From the NCBI GenBank assembly GCA_045531685.1, contig JAZSEL010000158.1, positions 1 through 34,361 on the forward strand: DNA of 34,361 bases, read 5' to 3'. Under the pieces are notes generated by a model that saw nothing but the letters and a program-made list of their open reading frames with translations, had not been told where the DNA came from and searched no databases. Within the stretch, counting starts at the first letter, position 1; every line of letters starts with the position of its first letter. Positions 24,699 through 34,045 of the stretch are shown in pieces. The translations under genes were made by a program, and so were the position numbers. Source of the DNA: RGIG8767 sp045531685 (lineage in GTDB: Bacteria; Bacillota; Clostridia; Lachnospirales; Lachnospiraceae).

Positions 24699-26966
24699 TT
24701 ATAATAAGGAAATTTCAATCTCACGCTCTGCCTGCTTAATAAAACAAAGCTCTTCCGGAAACAAAAAGCAAATATCCTCCCCTTTGTTAAGCAATAAGAA
24801 TAAGTGACTCAGACGGAACTTAAAATGTGTCGTCACGCATTTTTCTAATAGAGGATAGGAGACCTTTACTTCAAAGCGGCCTTCCCTTCTATGTATCCAG
24901 AATCTTCCCATGTACTCCATTTCTCCGTCCATATTTTCTGCTTCAATTGCAATCGTATACAGCAAAAGAATCACAAGAAAAGCAAGCAGTCCGGCTGCCA
25001 ATAAAATACCGGAAGCCAATACTACCGCATCCCTCCAATCCCAACCTGCTTCTACCGTCTGTACCTCGATAGGACTCGGCGGTTCTATTCTCTCCTCTTC
25101 TGTCACAACCCTTTGTATCACTTCCTGCTCTGCTTCTTCTGTTTCTTCCATAATAACAACCGGTTCTTCTATGGTTTCCTTTTCTGTTTTGATTTCCGTA
25201 ACAACCGGGAGTTCAATAATAGGAAATGCATTGACTTCCACGATATCATAGCACCAGTTTCCCGCCTTATCGCGTACCGTCACCTGATAACTTCCGTTTT
25301 CGGTTACTATTTTGGACTTCTCTGCTCCATAGGTAACTCCCTTATCCCAGGAATAGGCATTTTCCGGCAATCCGGAATAGGCATCCCATGCCTGCGCGGT
25401 CAATCTGACCTGCATATCCCGTCCTGCCCCTAACACTTCCGAAGACAGGGCTACCCATGGCTCTTCCCTATCAATCTGCTTAATCTTAATGGTTTGGGAG
25501 GTCCGGTTATCATTTTTATCACGGGCAATTACAGTAATGGTCTGATTCTTGTCATATTCCAATTTCCCTTTGTTTGACCATGTATTTCCATTATCCGTGG
25601 AATACCATAATTCCTCTAACCCTATACCCTCACTGCCATCTTCATTTATATCCTTTGCTCTCAGCTTAATAATTACATTTTTCTGCGTCCACGATTCCGG
25701 CTCCATTTTATATAGTATCTCCGGCCCGGTACAGTCTATATTGGTAACCATTTCTTCCCAATGCACTTCATTTCCCAATGCATCCCGTACCGCAATAGAA
25801 ATAGTGCCATTCTTTGTAACCGGAAGAGTATTGTCCCTGGTCCATGTCTGTCCGCCATCATAGGAATAGGCTTCTTCATGCAATCCGCTTCCTTCCCTTC
25901 CATCCGGCTGCAAATCTTTCGCCGTAACTGTAATTACAGTATCTTTGATATTCTTTGTCCTATCGTATTCCACTGATTCAATGGTTGGCTCGAAGCAATC
26001 CACATTATAAAAACTCACTTCGTATGCGGATTGATTCTCCAAAGCATCCCTTACCAAAATGGAATGGGTGCCATTATCCATATATAAAAAGGTGTTCTCT
26101 GTTGTCCAATTCTCTCCCCCGTCATAGGAGTACGGCATTTCATGGAGTCCGCATCCATCACTTCCATCCGGTTGCAAATCCGCCACATCGATAATGGTTA
26201 CCGCTACTCCATCCTTGGTCCAATCTGCTTCCGGAGTCTGTGCATGGGCACGGATAACCGGTGCTGTCACATCAACATTACGTACCTCCACACTAAGGAT
26301 AGCCGCTCCCGTGTTGGCATTGGCATCGGCATTCAGCTGCAGGGTATATACTCCGCTCTCCTGCACCTTATAAATAGTATCTTCTGTTGCGCTTTTGCCA
26401 TTCCAAATATATGGCCGTTCTGACACCCCCATACCACCGTCTGCCCGGTACGAGCCTGTCAATGTCAATTCTCGCACCCACTTGTCCGTACTCTTTTCTA
26501 TACTAAGACTTCCAACCATGGTATCTGTGCCTTTGTTACATCCCAAATCGTAATAGGTGTAACTGACTGTCTTTGTCTTTTCATGCCAGCAACCTCTCCC
26601 CGACTGGTCCCCATAATATCCGGCACCGCACCGGTTGCATTGGGTCTTATCATAAGATGCATAATAAACCATGGTTCCGCCACATTTTTCTGTGGTAGTC
26701 TTACTGCCGGTTCTTTTTACGCTATAACATCCGCCGCCACCGGAACCTCCCGTATGTTGGTGATAGATGTTTTGGGTGAAAATTATTTTTTCTTCTGTTG
26801 TTTCAGGAGCATCCGCCGTCTCACTTACCTGTTCCTGTGATTCACCATTCTCTTGTGCATATCCTGTTATTTTGGGAAAACAAATCATGGTACTTACTAG
26901 TACCATAAGAAAAAAGAAACTCCGGAGAACCTTCACCGGAGTTGATACCTTGTTAAAAATAGACAT
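24699..26966 (-). CDS. Ig-like repeat surface protein with Cys-rich N-terminus and cytosolic tail
   Basis: 755 residues from ATG at 26966, chosen because AGGAGG lies 4 bases upstream; a frame from 27065 has no such site. A signal peptide fills residues 1-37. Residues 68-143 form a Gly- and Cys-rich module (H-Q-H-T-G-G-S, C-N-R-C-G-A-G-Y, later C-W-H), probably a zinc or disulfide domain. A beta-rich part (144-232) leads to four tandem Ig-like repeats of 80-90 residues (about 233-580). The first three carry (Q/E)-D-G-x-(D/E)-G-x-G-L and then Y-S-x-D-x-G-x-x-W. An acidic stalk (581-640), a membrane helix (about 647-673) and an 80-residue cytosolic tail follow. No LPXTG. The function is unknown; surface binding or sensing is inferred. 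Confidence 0.8.
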   Translation of the reverse strand: MSIFNKVSTPVKVLRSFFFLMVLVSTMICFPKITGYAQENGESQEQVSETADAPETTEEKIIFTQNIYHQHTGGSGGGGCYSVKRTGSKTTTEKCGGTMVYYASYDKTQCNRCGAGYYGDQSGRGCWHEKTKTVSYTYYDLGCNKGTDTMVGSLSIEKSTDKWVRELTLTGSYRADGGMGVSERPYIWNGKSATEDTIYKVQESGVYTLQLNADANANTGAAILSVEVRNVDVTAPVIRAHAQTPEADWTKDGVAVTIIDVADLQPDGSDGCGLHEMPYSYDGGENWTTENTFLYMDNGTHSILVRDALENQSAYEVSFYNVDCFEPTIESVEYDRTKNIKDTVITVTAKDLQPDGREGSGLHEEAYSYDGGQTWTRDNTLPVTKNGTISIAVRDALGNEVHWEEMVTNIDCTGPEILYKMEPESWTQKNVIIKLRAKDINEDGSEGIGLEELWYSTDNGNTWSNKGKLEYDKNQTITVIARDKNDNRTSQTIKIKQIDREEPWVALSSEVLGAGRDMQVRLTAQAWDAYSGLPENAYSWDKGVTYGAEKSKIVTENGSYQVTVRDKAGNWCYDIVEVNAFPIIELPVVTEIKTEKETIEEPVVIMEETEEAEQEVIQRVVTEEERIEPPSPIEVQTVEAGWDWRDAVVLASGILLAAGLLAFLVILLLYTIAIEAENMDGEMEYMGRFWIHRREGRFEVKVSYPLLEKCVTTHFKFRLSHLFLLLNKGEDICFLFPEELCFIKQAEREIEISLL

Positions 26967-27138
26967 ACTACCTCCTGTCAATTTATTCAAATTCACAAAA
27001 GATAGTAGGTTTATTTTATTGTTTTTCGCATAAATTGTAAAGTAGGAAATTAGTAATAATTCCATTCGTCAGAAACCACAAACGAACCCATTATTCATCG
27101 CCAGATCTGACACTCGTTCCGAACTTTAGTCTATTACC

Positions 27139-27167
27139 TTGACAAAGCGCCGCGATATTTGTAGAAT
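27139..27167 (+). promoter_or_regulatory. Promoter of the DUF975 gene
   Basis: Consensus TTGACA (27139-27144) and TAGAAT (27162-27167) are spaced by 17 bases, about 32 bases before the start codon. Confidence 0.8.
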
Positions 27168-27198
27168 GATTTTATCATTTTTAAGGGGGAACATTATT

Positions 27199-27837
27199 AT
27201 GTTATCAAGAGCCGAACTTAAGGCACAGGCAAAACAGCAGTTAAAAGGAAAAGTATGGTGGTTGTTCTTATGTACACTCATCGTTTCCGGTATTTCCATG
27301 ATTCTTGGTATGATTCCGGTTGTTGGTGTTATCGCTACATACATTATTGCACCTGCACTTTCTATGGGTCTTACCATGGTATACTTAAGCGTTACATATG
27401 GAGAAGAAGTACAGATTAATATGCTTTTTGATGGTTTCCGTGGAAAACTCTTCGGTAAATCCATTGCATTATTCTTATTAATCATCCTCTATACTATGCT
27501 TTGGTCCTTACTTTTCATAATTCCTGGTATCATCAAAGGATATTCTTATTCTATGGCTTTCTATATTTTAGCTGAGAATCCTGACATGACTGCTAATGAA
27601 GCGATTACTGAAAGTAGAGAAATCATGAATGGTCACAAATGGGAGCTCTTCGTATTGGGCTTATCCTTCATTTTATGGGCATTCGCAATCGTATTTACAT
27701 TAGGTTTTGCTGCAATTTATGTAGAACCATACATGCAGTTAACAATTGCTAACTTCTACCACAACATCAAGCGTCAGCCTGTAGCTGAACCGGTTGCTTA
27801 CGATGCACCTGTTGTAGAAGCAGAAGTAGTAGAATAA
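27199..27837 (+). CDS. DUF975-family integral membrane protein
   Basis: 212 residues from ATG at 27199, with AGGGGG about 9 bases upstream. A frame from 27139 would start on the promoter. The N-terminus S-R-A-E-L-K-A-Q-A-K-Q-Q-L-K-G-K-V-W-W is the DUF975 hallmark. Four to five hydrophobic helices follow. They include I-P-V-V-G-V-I-A-T-Y, then the conserved F-I-I-P-G-I-I-K-G-Y-S-Y-S-M-A and the loop N-P-D-M-T-A-N-E-A-I-T-E-S-R. The C-terminus is a short acidic Val/Pro/Ala tail. The function is unknown. It is a single gene with a strong promoter and terminator. Confidence 0.9.
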   Translation: MLSRAELKAQAKQQLKGKVWWLFLCTLIVSGISMILGMIPVVGVIATYIIAPALSMGLTMVYLSVTYGEEVQINMLFDGFRGKLFGKSIALFLLIILYTMLWSLLFIIPGIIKGYSYSMAFYILAENPDMTANEAITESREIMNGHKWELFVLGLSFILWAFAIVFTLGFAAIYVEPYMQLTIANFYHNIKRQPVAEPVAYDAPVVEAEVVE

Positions 27838-27867
27838 TATTGATTTACAACTGAATAATAAAATACC

Positions 27868-27897
27868 AAAAGGCTTCGGAAATTCCGAAGCCTTTTT
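27868..27897. terminator. Bidirectional intrinsic terminator between convergent genes
   Basis: AGGCTTCGGAA pairs with TTCCGAAGCCT, followed by TTTTT on the plus strand and TTTT on the minus strand. It serves the DUF975 gene and the aminotransferase gene ending at 27904. Confidence 0.85.
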
Positions 27898-27903
27898 ATT
27901 GTT

Positions 27904-29079
27904 TTACAAATCGCCAAATGCATCCTTTAACTGATTCATCGCTTTAATAAGTATACTTCTTGGGCAGGCAATGTTAACACGCTCAAACATAGCGCCTTCC
28001 TCTCCAAACATTGTGCCGTCATCCAGCCAAAGCTTGGCTTCATGAAGCATTTTGTGTTCCAGTTCTTCCGGTGTCATATCATAAGCCGTAAAATCAAGCC
28101 ACACAAGATACGTTCCCTCCGGCTCAATCAATCTAATTTTTGGAAGATTCTCTTTCAAGAACTCCCTTACATATGCAATGTTTTCCCAAAGATATTCCTT
28201 CAGTTCATCCATCCATTCAGCGCCCTTTTCATAGGCAGCCCTTCCTGCAACCAAGGCTAATGTGCCGGATTCATCATAAGGAATTGTGTGAATCTCCTGT
28301 TCCACTTTCTTACGCACTGTTTCATCCGGAATGAAAATATGGGATAACTGTAAACCAGCCAGATTAAAACTCTTACTCGGTGCCGTACAAATAATGACAT
28401 GGTCCAAATAGTCCTCTGTCAGCTTGGCAAGTACCGTATGCTCATGTCCCGGATATACAAAATCACAGTGAATCTCATCGCTGACAATGAAAACATTATG
28501 GCGCTTACAGATTTCTACCACTCTTGTAAGTTCCTCCACGGTCCATACACGTCCTACCGGATTATGAGGGCTGCAAAGAATAAACATTTTCACCTGATTC
28601 TCTATGATTTTCTGCTCCATATCCCCAAAGTCCATTTCATAGCGGCCTTCCTTTAACACAAGGGGATTATTAATACACACTCTCTCATTATCTACAATCA
28701 CTGCTTTAAACGGATAGTATACCGGCTGCTGAATCAAAATGGCATCACCCTTATTTGTCAATGCCCTTACTGCCATGGATATGGCAAACACCACCCCCGG
28801 TGTTTTCACAATCCATTCTCCCTTGGCATCCCAATGAAAACGGGTACGAAACCAATTCGCAACAATTTCATAATATTCTTCCTTCGGAACACTGTATCCG
28901 AAAGCTCCATGGGCTACACATTCCTGCATGGCTTCCAAAATCTCCGGTGCTGTCTGAAAATCCATATCCGCAACCCACATAGGAATTACATCTTCCGGCA
29001 CGCCCCATTCCTTTGCACAATCATATTTAAGAGAGTTAGTATTATAGCGATTAATTACTGTATCAAAATTGTACTTCAT
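27904..29079 (-). CDS. MalY/PatB-family PLP aminotransferase or cystathionine beta-lyase
   Basis: 391 residues from ATG at 29079, with AAGGAAGGA upstream; an in-frame ATG at 29106 adds nine residues without a ribosome site. The N-terminus F-D-T-V-I-N-R-Y-N-T-N-S-L-K-Y-D and P-M-W-V-A-D-M-D-F are diagnostic of the MalY/PatB branch of fold-type I enzymes. These cleave cystathionine or cysteine beta C-S bonds and may also transaminate. Other landmarks are S-P-H-N-P-V-G-R, S-D-E-I-H-C-D (200-206) and the PLP lysine K236 in A-P-S-K-S-F-N-L-A-G-L-Q. It is on the minus strand, downstream of the ECF genes after a hairpin. Confidence 0.9.
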   Translation of the reverse strand: MKYNFDTVINRYNTNSLKYDCAKEWGVPEDVIPMWVADMDFQTAPEILEAMQECVAHGAFGYSVPKEEYYEIVANWFRTRFHWDAKGEWIVKTPGVVFAISMAVRALTNKGDAILIQQPVYYPFKAVIVDNERVCINNPLVLKEGRYEMDFGDMEQKIIENQVKMFILCSPHNPVGRVWTVEELTRVVEICKRHNVFIVSDEIHCDFVYPGHEHTVLAKLTEDYLDHVIICTAPSKSFNLAGLQLSHIFIPDETVRKKVEQEIHTIPYDESGTLALVAGRAAYEKGAEWMDELKEYLWENIAYVREFLKENLPKIRLIEPEGTYLVWLDFTAYDMTPEELEHKMLHEAKLWLDDGTMFGEEGAMFERVNIACPRSILIKAMNQLKDAFGDL

Positions 29080-29100
29080 ATAATTCCTTCCTTTTTGAAA

Positions 29101-29120
29101 CGGCACGCCTAAGCGTGCCG
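29101..29120 (-). terminator. Hairpin between ecfT and the PatB-like gene
   Basis: A perfect 8-bp GC-rich stem (29101-29108 with 29113-29120) is followed on the minus strand only by TTTC. It lies 46 bases after the ecfT stop and just before the ribosome site of the next gene. It may be a weak terminator or processing hairpin. Confidence 0.5.
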
Positions 29121-29166
29121 TCTGATGTCTTTATCTTTTCATTTATTCTCTACACTTGTCATTCTG

Positions 29167-29994
29167 TTACATAAATGGATTATAGAATCTGTCCCCATCT
29201 ATAAATGTAATCACAAGGGAAGCTACCACAAATACGATTAAAAACACCAGTGTCAGGTAATCGTTTCGCTTGAGTTTGCGTCCTGAATACCATGTACGCT
29301 TCTTATTTTTACCAAATCCACGAAGTTCCATGGCATTACTTACCACATCAATACGGTCCATGCTGGAGAATATCAATGGGAAAATAATATTACTCATACT
29401 TTTTACACGTTCCAATAAAGGAGCCTTCTTGGACATCTCAATTCCACGTGCTTCCTGAGCATGCTTAATCTTGGTGAAATCACTCTGCACATCCGGAATA
29501 TACCGAAGGGCAATTGCCATGGCATACCCTACTTTATAGCTGACACCAATATAGGATAAGCTGGCGGCGAATTCGCTCGGATTGGTAGTTACGATAAACA
29601 TCAATACTACCGGAATGACCGAAAAATACTTAAGCATTACGTTAAATTCGTAAAACAACTGTTCTTTTGTTATGATGTAAAAATCCGTAATCCGAAATAA
29701 TTCCGTCTGCGTTCCGTATATTTTGACACCTTCCATTGGTGCCAAACAAAAAATAGCAAACAGATTAAGGCAAAGGAACAATAAAATGAATAGGAATACC
29801 GTACCCACCTGATGCCAATCCGTCTTCGATACCTTGAAAATCACCAGACTGCTTACCAACATAAAGAGTAAAACCCTTGTGTCATAGGTAAGCATACCCA
29901 CAACCGACCAAAGTAAAAAGAAAGTAAGCTTGGTAATACCGCTCAATCTATGAATCCAGGTATCTTTTTCTTCGTATGTTAAAATCCTTGCCAT
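29167..29994 (-). CDS. ECF transporter transmembrane component EcfT
   Basis: 275 residues with about five to six membrane helices. EcfT couples ATP hydrolysis in the ATPase subunits to the S component. The coupling region contains the two short motifs A-Q-E-A-R-G and A-M-E-L-R-G-F-G that dock into the ATPases. The N-terminus D-T-W-I-H-R-L-S-G-I-T-K is typical. The start is 3 bases beyond the stop of the ATPase gene, so the two are translationally coupled. Confidence 0.93.
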   Translation of the reverse strand: MARILTYEEKDTWIHRLSGITKLTFFLLWSVVGMLTYDTRVLLFMLVSSLVIFKVSKTDWHQVGTVFLFILLFLCLNLFAIFCLAPMEGVKIYGTQTELFRITDFYIITKEQLFYEFNVMLKYFSVIPVVLMFIVTTNPSEFAASLSYIGVSYKVGYAMAIALRYIPDVQSDFTKIKHAQEARGIEMSKKAPLLERVKSMSNIIFPLIFSSMDRIDVVSNAMELRGFGKNKKRTWYSGRKLKRNDYLTLVFLIVFVVASLVITFIDGDRFYNPFM

Positions 29995-29997
29995 ACG

Positions 29998-31713
29998 CTA
30001 TTCCTCCTGTGATTCTCTTTTTATTTTTTCAAAATAGATAAACCTGTCTGCTAACGCGGAAGGATTATCTATGCCACATTTTACTGCCAAATCATAAAGG
30101 GATGTCTTCTTCAAATATGCTCTATCTGCCAATTCTTCATTGGTAAGAACCTTAGCCGGCGTATCGTCGCAAAGAAGTTCTCCGTCTGCAATTACAATGG
30201 CTCTGTCCGTGTACTCCAACATCAAATGCATGTCATGAGTAATCATAACAATGGTAATTCCCTGTTCTTTGTTGAGCCTACGCAAAAATTCCATAATTTC
30301 CGTATAGTGGAAATAATCCTGTCCCGCCGTTGGCTCATCCAAAATAATCATCTTCGGATTCATTACCAAAATAGAGGCAATGGTCACACGCTTTTTCTGA
30401 CCAAAGCTGAGTGCAGACACCGGCCAATTACGCATCTGATACAAGCCGCAAATCTTTAATGTTTCATTCACACGTTCCTTAATTTCTTCTGCCGGTACAC
30501 CTCTTACCTGAAGTCCCAATGCCACTTCATCAAAAATCATCGGCTTGCTTATCATCTGGTTAGGATTCTGCATAACAAGTCCGATGCGCTCACCTCTTTC
30601 CTTAATGGAAAGTGGCGCGATATCCTCGCCTTCATATAAAATACGTCCGCCTGTCGGCTCATAAAAACCGCAAATCAAATTGGAAAGCGTTGTCTTTCCG
30701 GCGCCGTTTTTACCGACGATGCTAACCATTTCACCCTCATAGAGAGTAAAATCAATATTTTTTAAAATCTGTTTTCTCAAATCGTAAGAGAAACTCAGAT
30801 TTTCGATTTTCAATAATTCTGTTTTACTTACATCCTTTATTGGAAGTGTTACCTGTTCAAACCATGCCTGCATTTTTTCTTTATACGGTTCCATATCCAT
30901 GGTTTCAATCTTCGCAGGATGGGTATGTTCTAAAATTTCACAACCGGCATGTTTTAACGCCGCAATATAAAGAGGTTCACGAATACCTTGTTTTATCAAT
31001 ATGTCCGTTGTCAACAGTGCATCCGGGGTGAAATCAGCCTGAATTCTTCCTTCCCCAAATACAATCACTCTGTCCACATTCCGATACAAAGCGTCCTCTA
31101 AACGATGTTCGATAATAATTATGGTAGTATTATTTTTTTTCTGAATATCATCAATCAAAGCAATCGCCCTTTTGCCCGTTGCCGGGTCCAAATTGGCCAA
31201 AGGTTCATCAAACAACAAAATATCCACGTCATCTACCATAACACCTGCCATGGATACACGCTGTTTCTGTCCTCCCGAAAGAGCAGTTGGTGCCTGCTTA
31301 AGTAAGTCAGTAACATCCACTTCTTTCGCCACCGCATCTACTCTTGCAAACATTGCTTTTGGCTCCACCAAATCATTTTCCAATGCAAATGCAATGTCTT
31401 CTCCTACAGTAAGTCCGATAAACTGTCCATCCGTATCCTGTAACACGGTCCCCACAATTTTGGACATACCAAAAACACCCGCTTTTGCAGGCTCTACACC
31501 GCCTACTGTCAGGCTTCCCTTACTTTCCCCGGCATAAGAAAATGGAACCAATCCATTGATACAATGGGCAAGCGTTGACTTGCCGGATCCGGACGGTCCC
31601 ACTATAAGAACCTTCTCTCCCGGATATATGGATAAATTAATGTCCAGAAGAGTCGGTTCTACTTGTGCTCGATATTTAAAAGTATAATCTTTAAATTCGA
31701 TGATTGGATTCAT
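29998..31713 (-). CDS. ECF transporter double ATPase (fused EcfA-EcfA')
   Basis: 571 residues carrying two complete ABC ATPase domains. Domain 1: Walker A G-P-S-G-S-G-K-S-T (39-47), signature L-S-G-G-Q (145-149), Walker B D-I-L-L-F-D-E (164-170). Domain 2: Walker A G-K-N-G-A-G-K-T-T (334-342), signature L-S-F-G-Q (435-439), Walker B M-I-I-L-D-E (455-460). Between them, about 240-295, is the linker segment described as DUF3744 in ATPases that accompany UPF0397-type S components. It powers vitamin or precursor uptake with EcfT and the S component. It lies 7 bases downstream of the S-component gene. The second signature has Phe in place of Gly at position 3, which is tolerated in EcfA'. Confidence 0.95.
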   Translation of the reverse strand: MNPIIEFKDYTFKYRAQVEPTLLDINLSIYPGEKVLIVGPSGSGKSTLAHCINGLVPFSYAGESKGSLTVGGVEPAKAGVFGMSKIVGTVLQDTDGQFIGLTVGEDIAFALENDLVEPKAMFARVDAVAKEVDVTDLLKQAPTALSGGQKQRVSMAGVMVDDVDILLFDEPLANLDPATGKRAIALIDDIQKKNNTTIIIIEHRLEDALYRNVDRVIVFGEGRIQADFTPDALLTTDILIKQGIREPLYIAALKHAGCEILEHTHPAKIETMDMEPYKEKMQAWFEQVTLPIKDVSKTELLKIENLSFSYDLRKQILKNIDFTLYEGEMVSIVGKNGAGKTTLSNLICGFYEPTGGRILYEGEDIAPLSIKERGERIGLVMQNPNQMISKPMIFDEVALGLQVRGVPAEEIKERVNETLKICGLYQMRNWPVSALSFGQKKRVTIASILVMNPKMIILDEPTAGQDYFHYTEIMEFLRRLNKEQGITIVMITHDMHLMLEYTDRAIVIADGELLCDDTPAKVLTNEELADRAYLKKTSLYDLAVKCGIDNPSALADRFIYFEKIKRESQEE

Positions 31714-31720
31714 GTACTAC

Positions 31721-32275
31721 TTAATCCTCTTTTGCTAAACTTGATGATTTTGCACCAATCTTGGAGTAAGCTACTGCAAGAAGTGTGCCGAGAACACCAG
31801 CAACAACAATGTTACCGATGAATGCAAAGATACCCTGTACAAATACCTTGTTTGCCGGTTCTGCATAAATTAATATGTCAAGAACAGGAGCTACAACGAT
31901 CCATGCAACAGCATTTGCAATTACCTGAACAACGTTAAATAAGATGATGGCTTTTTTGTCAAATCCACCTTCTTTAATTGCAAACTTCTGGATGAAGAGA
32001 CCAAGGATAATACCATATACTGCATCCGGGAATACCCAGCTCCACCAAACACCACCATAGAATAATGCATCGCCTAAAGCATGTCCGATAAGACCGATTG
32101 CACCACCTACTACAGGTCCGAATACTGCTGCAAAGAATGAAAGGATTGCAACACGTGACTGTAAGGATGTGTTAGGAATGATACCGAATGGCACCTGTAC
32201 ATTAGTAAGTACTACGAAAAGTGCTGTTCCAATACCAATAGCTACAACTTCTTTGATACCAAATTTTGTCTTCAT
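31721..32275 (-). CDS. ECF transporter S component, UPF0397 family
   Basis: 184 residues with about five to six membrane helices; the C-terminus is short and charged. G-I-G-T-A-L-F-V-V-L, I-P-N-T-S-L-Q-S-R, F-G-P-V-V-G-G-A-I-G-L-I-G-H-A-L-G-D and W-W-S-W-V-F-P are UPF0397 hallmarks. Databases often label this family as riboflavin-type, but the substrate is not proven and no FMN riboswitch is visible upstream, so I leave it open. The start has GAGGAGGA upstream. It is the first gene of the three-gene ECF operon, with its own promoter; the dedicated T and ATPase subunits make this a group I transporter. Confidence 0.88.
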   Translation of the reverse strand: MKTKFGIKEVVAIGIGTALFVVLTNVQVPFGIIPNTSLQSRVAILSFFAAVFGPVVGGAIGLIGHALGDALFYGGVWWSWVFPDAVYGIILGLFIQKFAIKEGGFDKKAIILFNVVQVIANAVAWIVVAPVLDILIYAEPANKVFVQGIFAFIGNIVVAGVLGTLLAVAYSKIGAKSSSLAKED

Positions 32276-32358
32276 GATGAGTTCCTCCTCATAAGTATTG
32301 TGAAGTTTTATGTATCTGTTACCGCATCTTCATTTTATGCAGCAACACTACCAAATTA

Positions 32359-32387
32359 ACTATATTCCATTTTTCGATTTTTTTCAA
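32359..32387 (-). promoter_or_regulatory. Promoter of the ECF operon
   Basis: On the minus strand TTGAAA (32382-32387) and TATAGT (32359-32364) are spaced 17 bases. The leader of about 80 bases to the start codon is too short for a classical riboswitch and shows no recognised one. Confidence 0.65.
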
Positions 32388-32458
32388 TTCTTTCGCTTAA
32401 AATCCACACTTGTTTTTTCCAAAAATCTGACACATTTTTTCCTATAAATAATGATGAT

Positions 32459-33811
32459 TTATCCCAAATGTTTTTCTATCTTTCGAATTCCATATCGGAA
32501 GCAAATGAAGTGTACCAATAATGTGACCGTCCATGTAATCGGATACGAAATATACAGCATTTCCAAACTGCGGAACCACTGAAATACCGTGAATATCCAA
32601 ACCACTCGCAACCCACAGGCTCCGATTAGCGACACAATCATCGGCATAATGGAATATCCCATACCTCTGATACTTCCTACCAATACATCCATAACACCAC
32701 ACAAAAAGTATAGGGACAAAATATACAACAAACGCAAATGACCGTATGCAATCACTTCCGCATCTGTTGAATAAAGTGCTAAGAGTTCATCTGCAAAAAA
32801 GAGTCCTGCACCACCCATAACAGCACCGGTTACTGTTACACAGCCTCCACAAATCCACATAATCTTTTTCACTCTATCAAATTTCTTAGCTCCCATATTC
32901 TGGCTGGTAAAGCTAAGGGCTGTCTGATGGAAGGAATTCATGGCATTGTATACAAATCCTTCTAAATTAGCTGCTGCCGTATTGCCTGCAACTGCAATAG
33001 AGCCGAAGGAATTGACCGAGGACTGAATCAGTACATTGGAAATGGAAAACACAGCTCCCTGAAAGCCTGCCGGTAATCCCACGCGCAAAATTCTGATTAC
33101 TTTATCCTGATATAAATGTATTTTCTTAAGTTCCAGACGGTAACTGCCCTGTTCCAGCATAAGACAACGGATTACCATTCCCGCTGAAATAAACTGGGAA
33201 ATGATGGTTGCCAAAGCAACACCTTCTACTCCCATTCCCATAACAACAATAAAAAATATATTCAAAACCACATTAACCACACCTGCAAACAGCAGATAAT
33301 ACAATGGTCTCTTGGTATCCCCCACAGCTCTTAAGATAGCACTTCCAAAGTTGTACAAAAGCATCCCCGGCACACCAATGAAATATATCTGCATATACCT
33401 GACCGCATGTGGCAGAATCTCATCCGGCGTTCCCATTAAGGAAAGCAACGGGCTTGCCAGCACATAGCCACCCACGCCCAAAATGACACCGCTAATCAGA
33501 CTCAACCCTATGGATGTATGAACCGTCTGTCCCAATTCTTCTCCACGGTTTGCCCCATAGTAATGCGCCACCAAAACATTGGTTCCCACGGACATTCCCA
33601 CGAATACATTAATCAAAAGATTAATCAAAGAGGATGTGGCTCCCACAGCCCCCAGGGCTACACTTCCCGCAAACCGGCCTGCCACCACCATGTCCGCCGC
33701 ATTAAATAACAACTGCAAAATTCCGGACAATATAAGGGGAATTGCAAATACCAATATCTTCCCAAACAATGGTCCGTTACACATATCTATTTCATATTTC
33801 CGGGCACTCAT
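32459..33811 (-). CDS. MATE-family multidrug or metabolite exporter
   Basis: 450 residues with about 12 hydrophobic helices in two six-helix halves. The N-terminus G-P-L-F-G-K-I-L-V-F-A-I-P-L-I-L-S-G-I-L-Q-L-L-F-type start, then A-A-D-M-V-V-A-G-R and the second-half A-A-A-N-L-E-G-F segment, place it in the MATE (NorM/DinF-like) group. Family members export drugs or metabolites in exchange for Na or H. The ATG at 33811 has AAAGGCGAAG upstream. It lies upstream of the ECF operon on the same strand but is separated from it by 183 bases with a promoter. A regulator is not visible. Confidence 0.92.
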   Translation of the reverse strand: MSARKYEIDMCNGPLFGKILVFAIPLILSGILQLLFNAADMVVAGRFAGSVALGAVGATSSLINLLINVFVGMSVGTNVLVAHYYGANRGEELGQTVHTSIGLSLISGVILGVGGYVLASPLLSLMGTPDEILPHAVRYMQIYFIGVPGMLLYNFGSAILRAVGDTKRPLYYLLFAGVVNVVLNIFFIVVMGMGVEGVALATIISQFISAGMVIRCLMLEQGSYRLELKKIHLYQDKVIRILRVGLPAGFQGAVFSISNVLIQSSVNSFGSIAVAGNTAAANLEGFVYNAMNSFHQTALSFTSQNMGAKKFDRVKKIMWICGGCVTVTGAVMGGAGLFFADELLALYSTDAEVIAYGHLRLLYILSLYFLCGVMDVLVGSIRGMGYSIMPMIVSLIGACGLRVVWIFTVFQWFRSLEMLYISYPITWTVTLLVHFICFRYGIRKIEKHLG

Positions 33812-34045
33812 GACTTCTTCGCCTTTCTATTTATTATCTGTTGTTTATTTATTGTGCTACTATGAGGATTTAACTGAAAGAAACATTTTATTACTCTTTT
33901 AGTGCCATTATGTTCCTATTTTGTTATTGTACTCCTTTTATGTGTAGGTTTCCACTTGTCTGATTTAATTATTGTGACTTGTTCTTTCAACTTGAACCGA
34001 TTTTCTGTTCTTATTTTCTTTATTTTGGGGTAATTTCTTGTTGCT
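33812..34045. other. AT-rich gene-free region upstream of the MATE gene
   Basis: No credible reading frame, RNA gene or clear promoter is visible. The plus strand is strongly T-rich. It should hold the MATE promoter on the minus strand, but no box pair is convincing. Confidence 0.4.

Noticed and set aside
32276..32458. FMN or other riboswitch before the ECF S-component gene
   Set aside because: The leader after the promoter is only about 80 bases, and no conserved riboswitch core was recognised.
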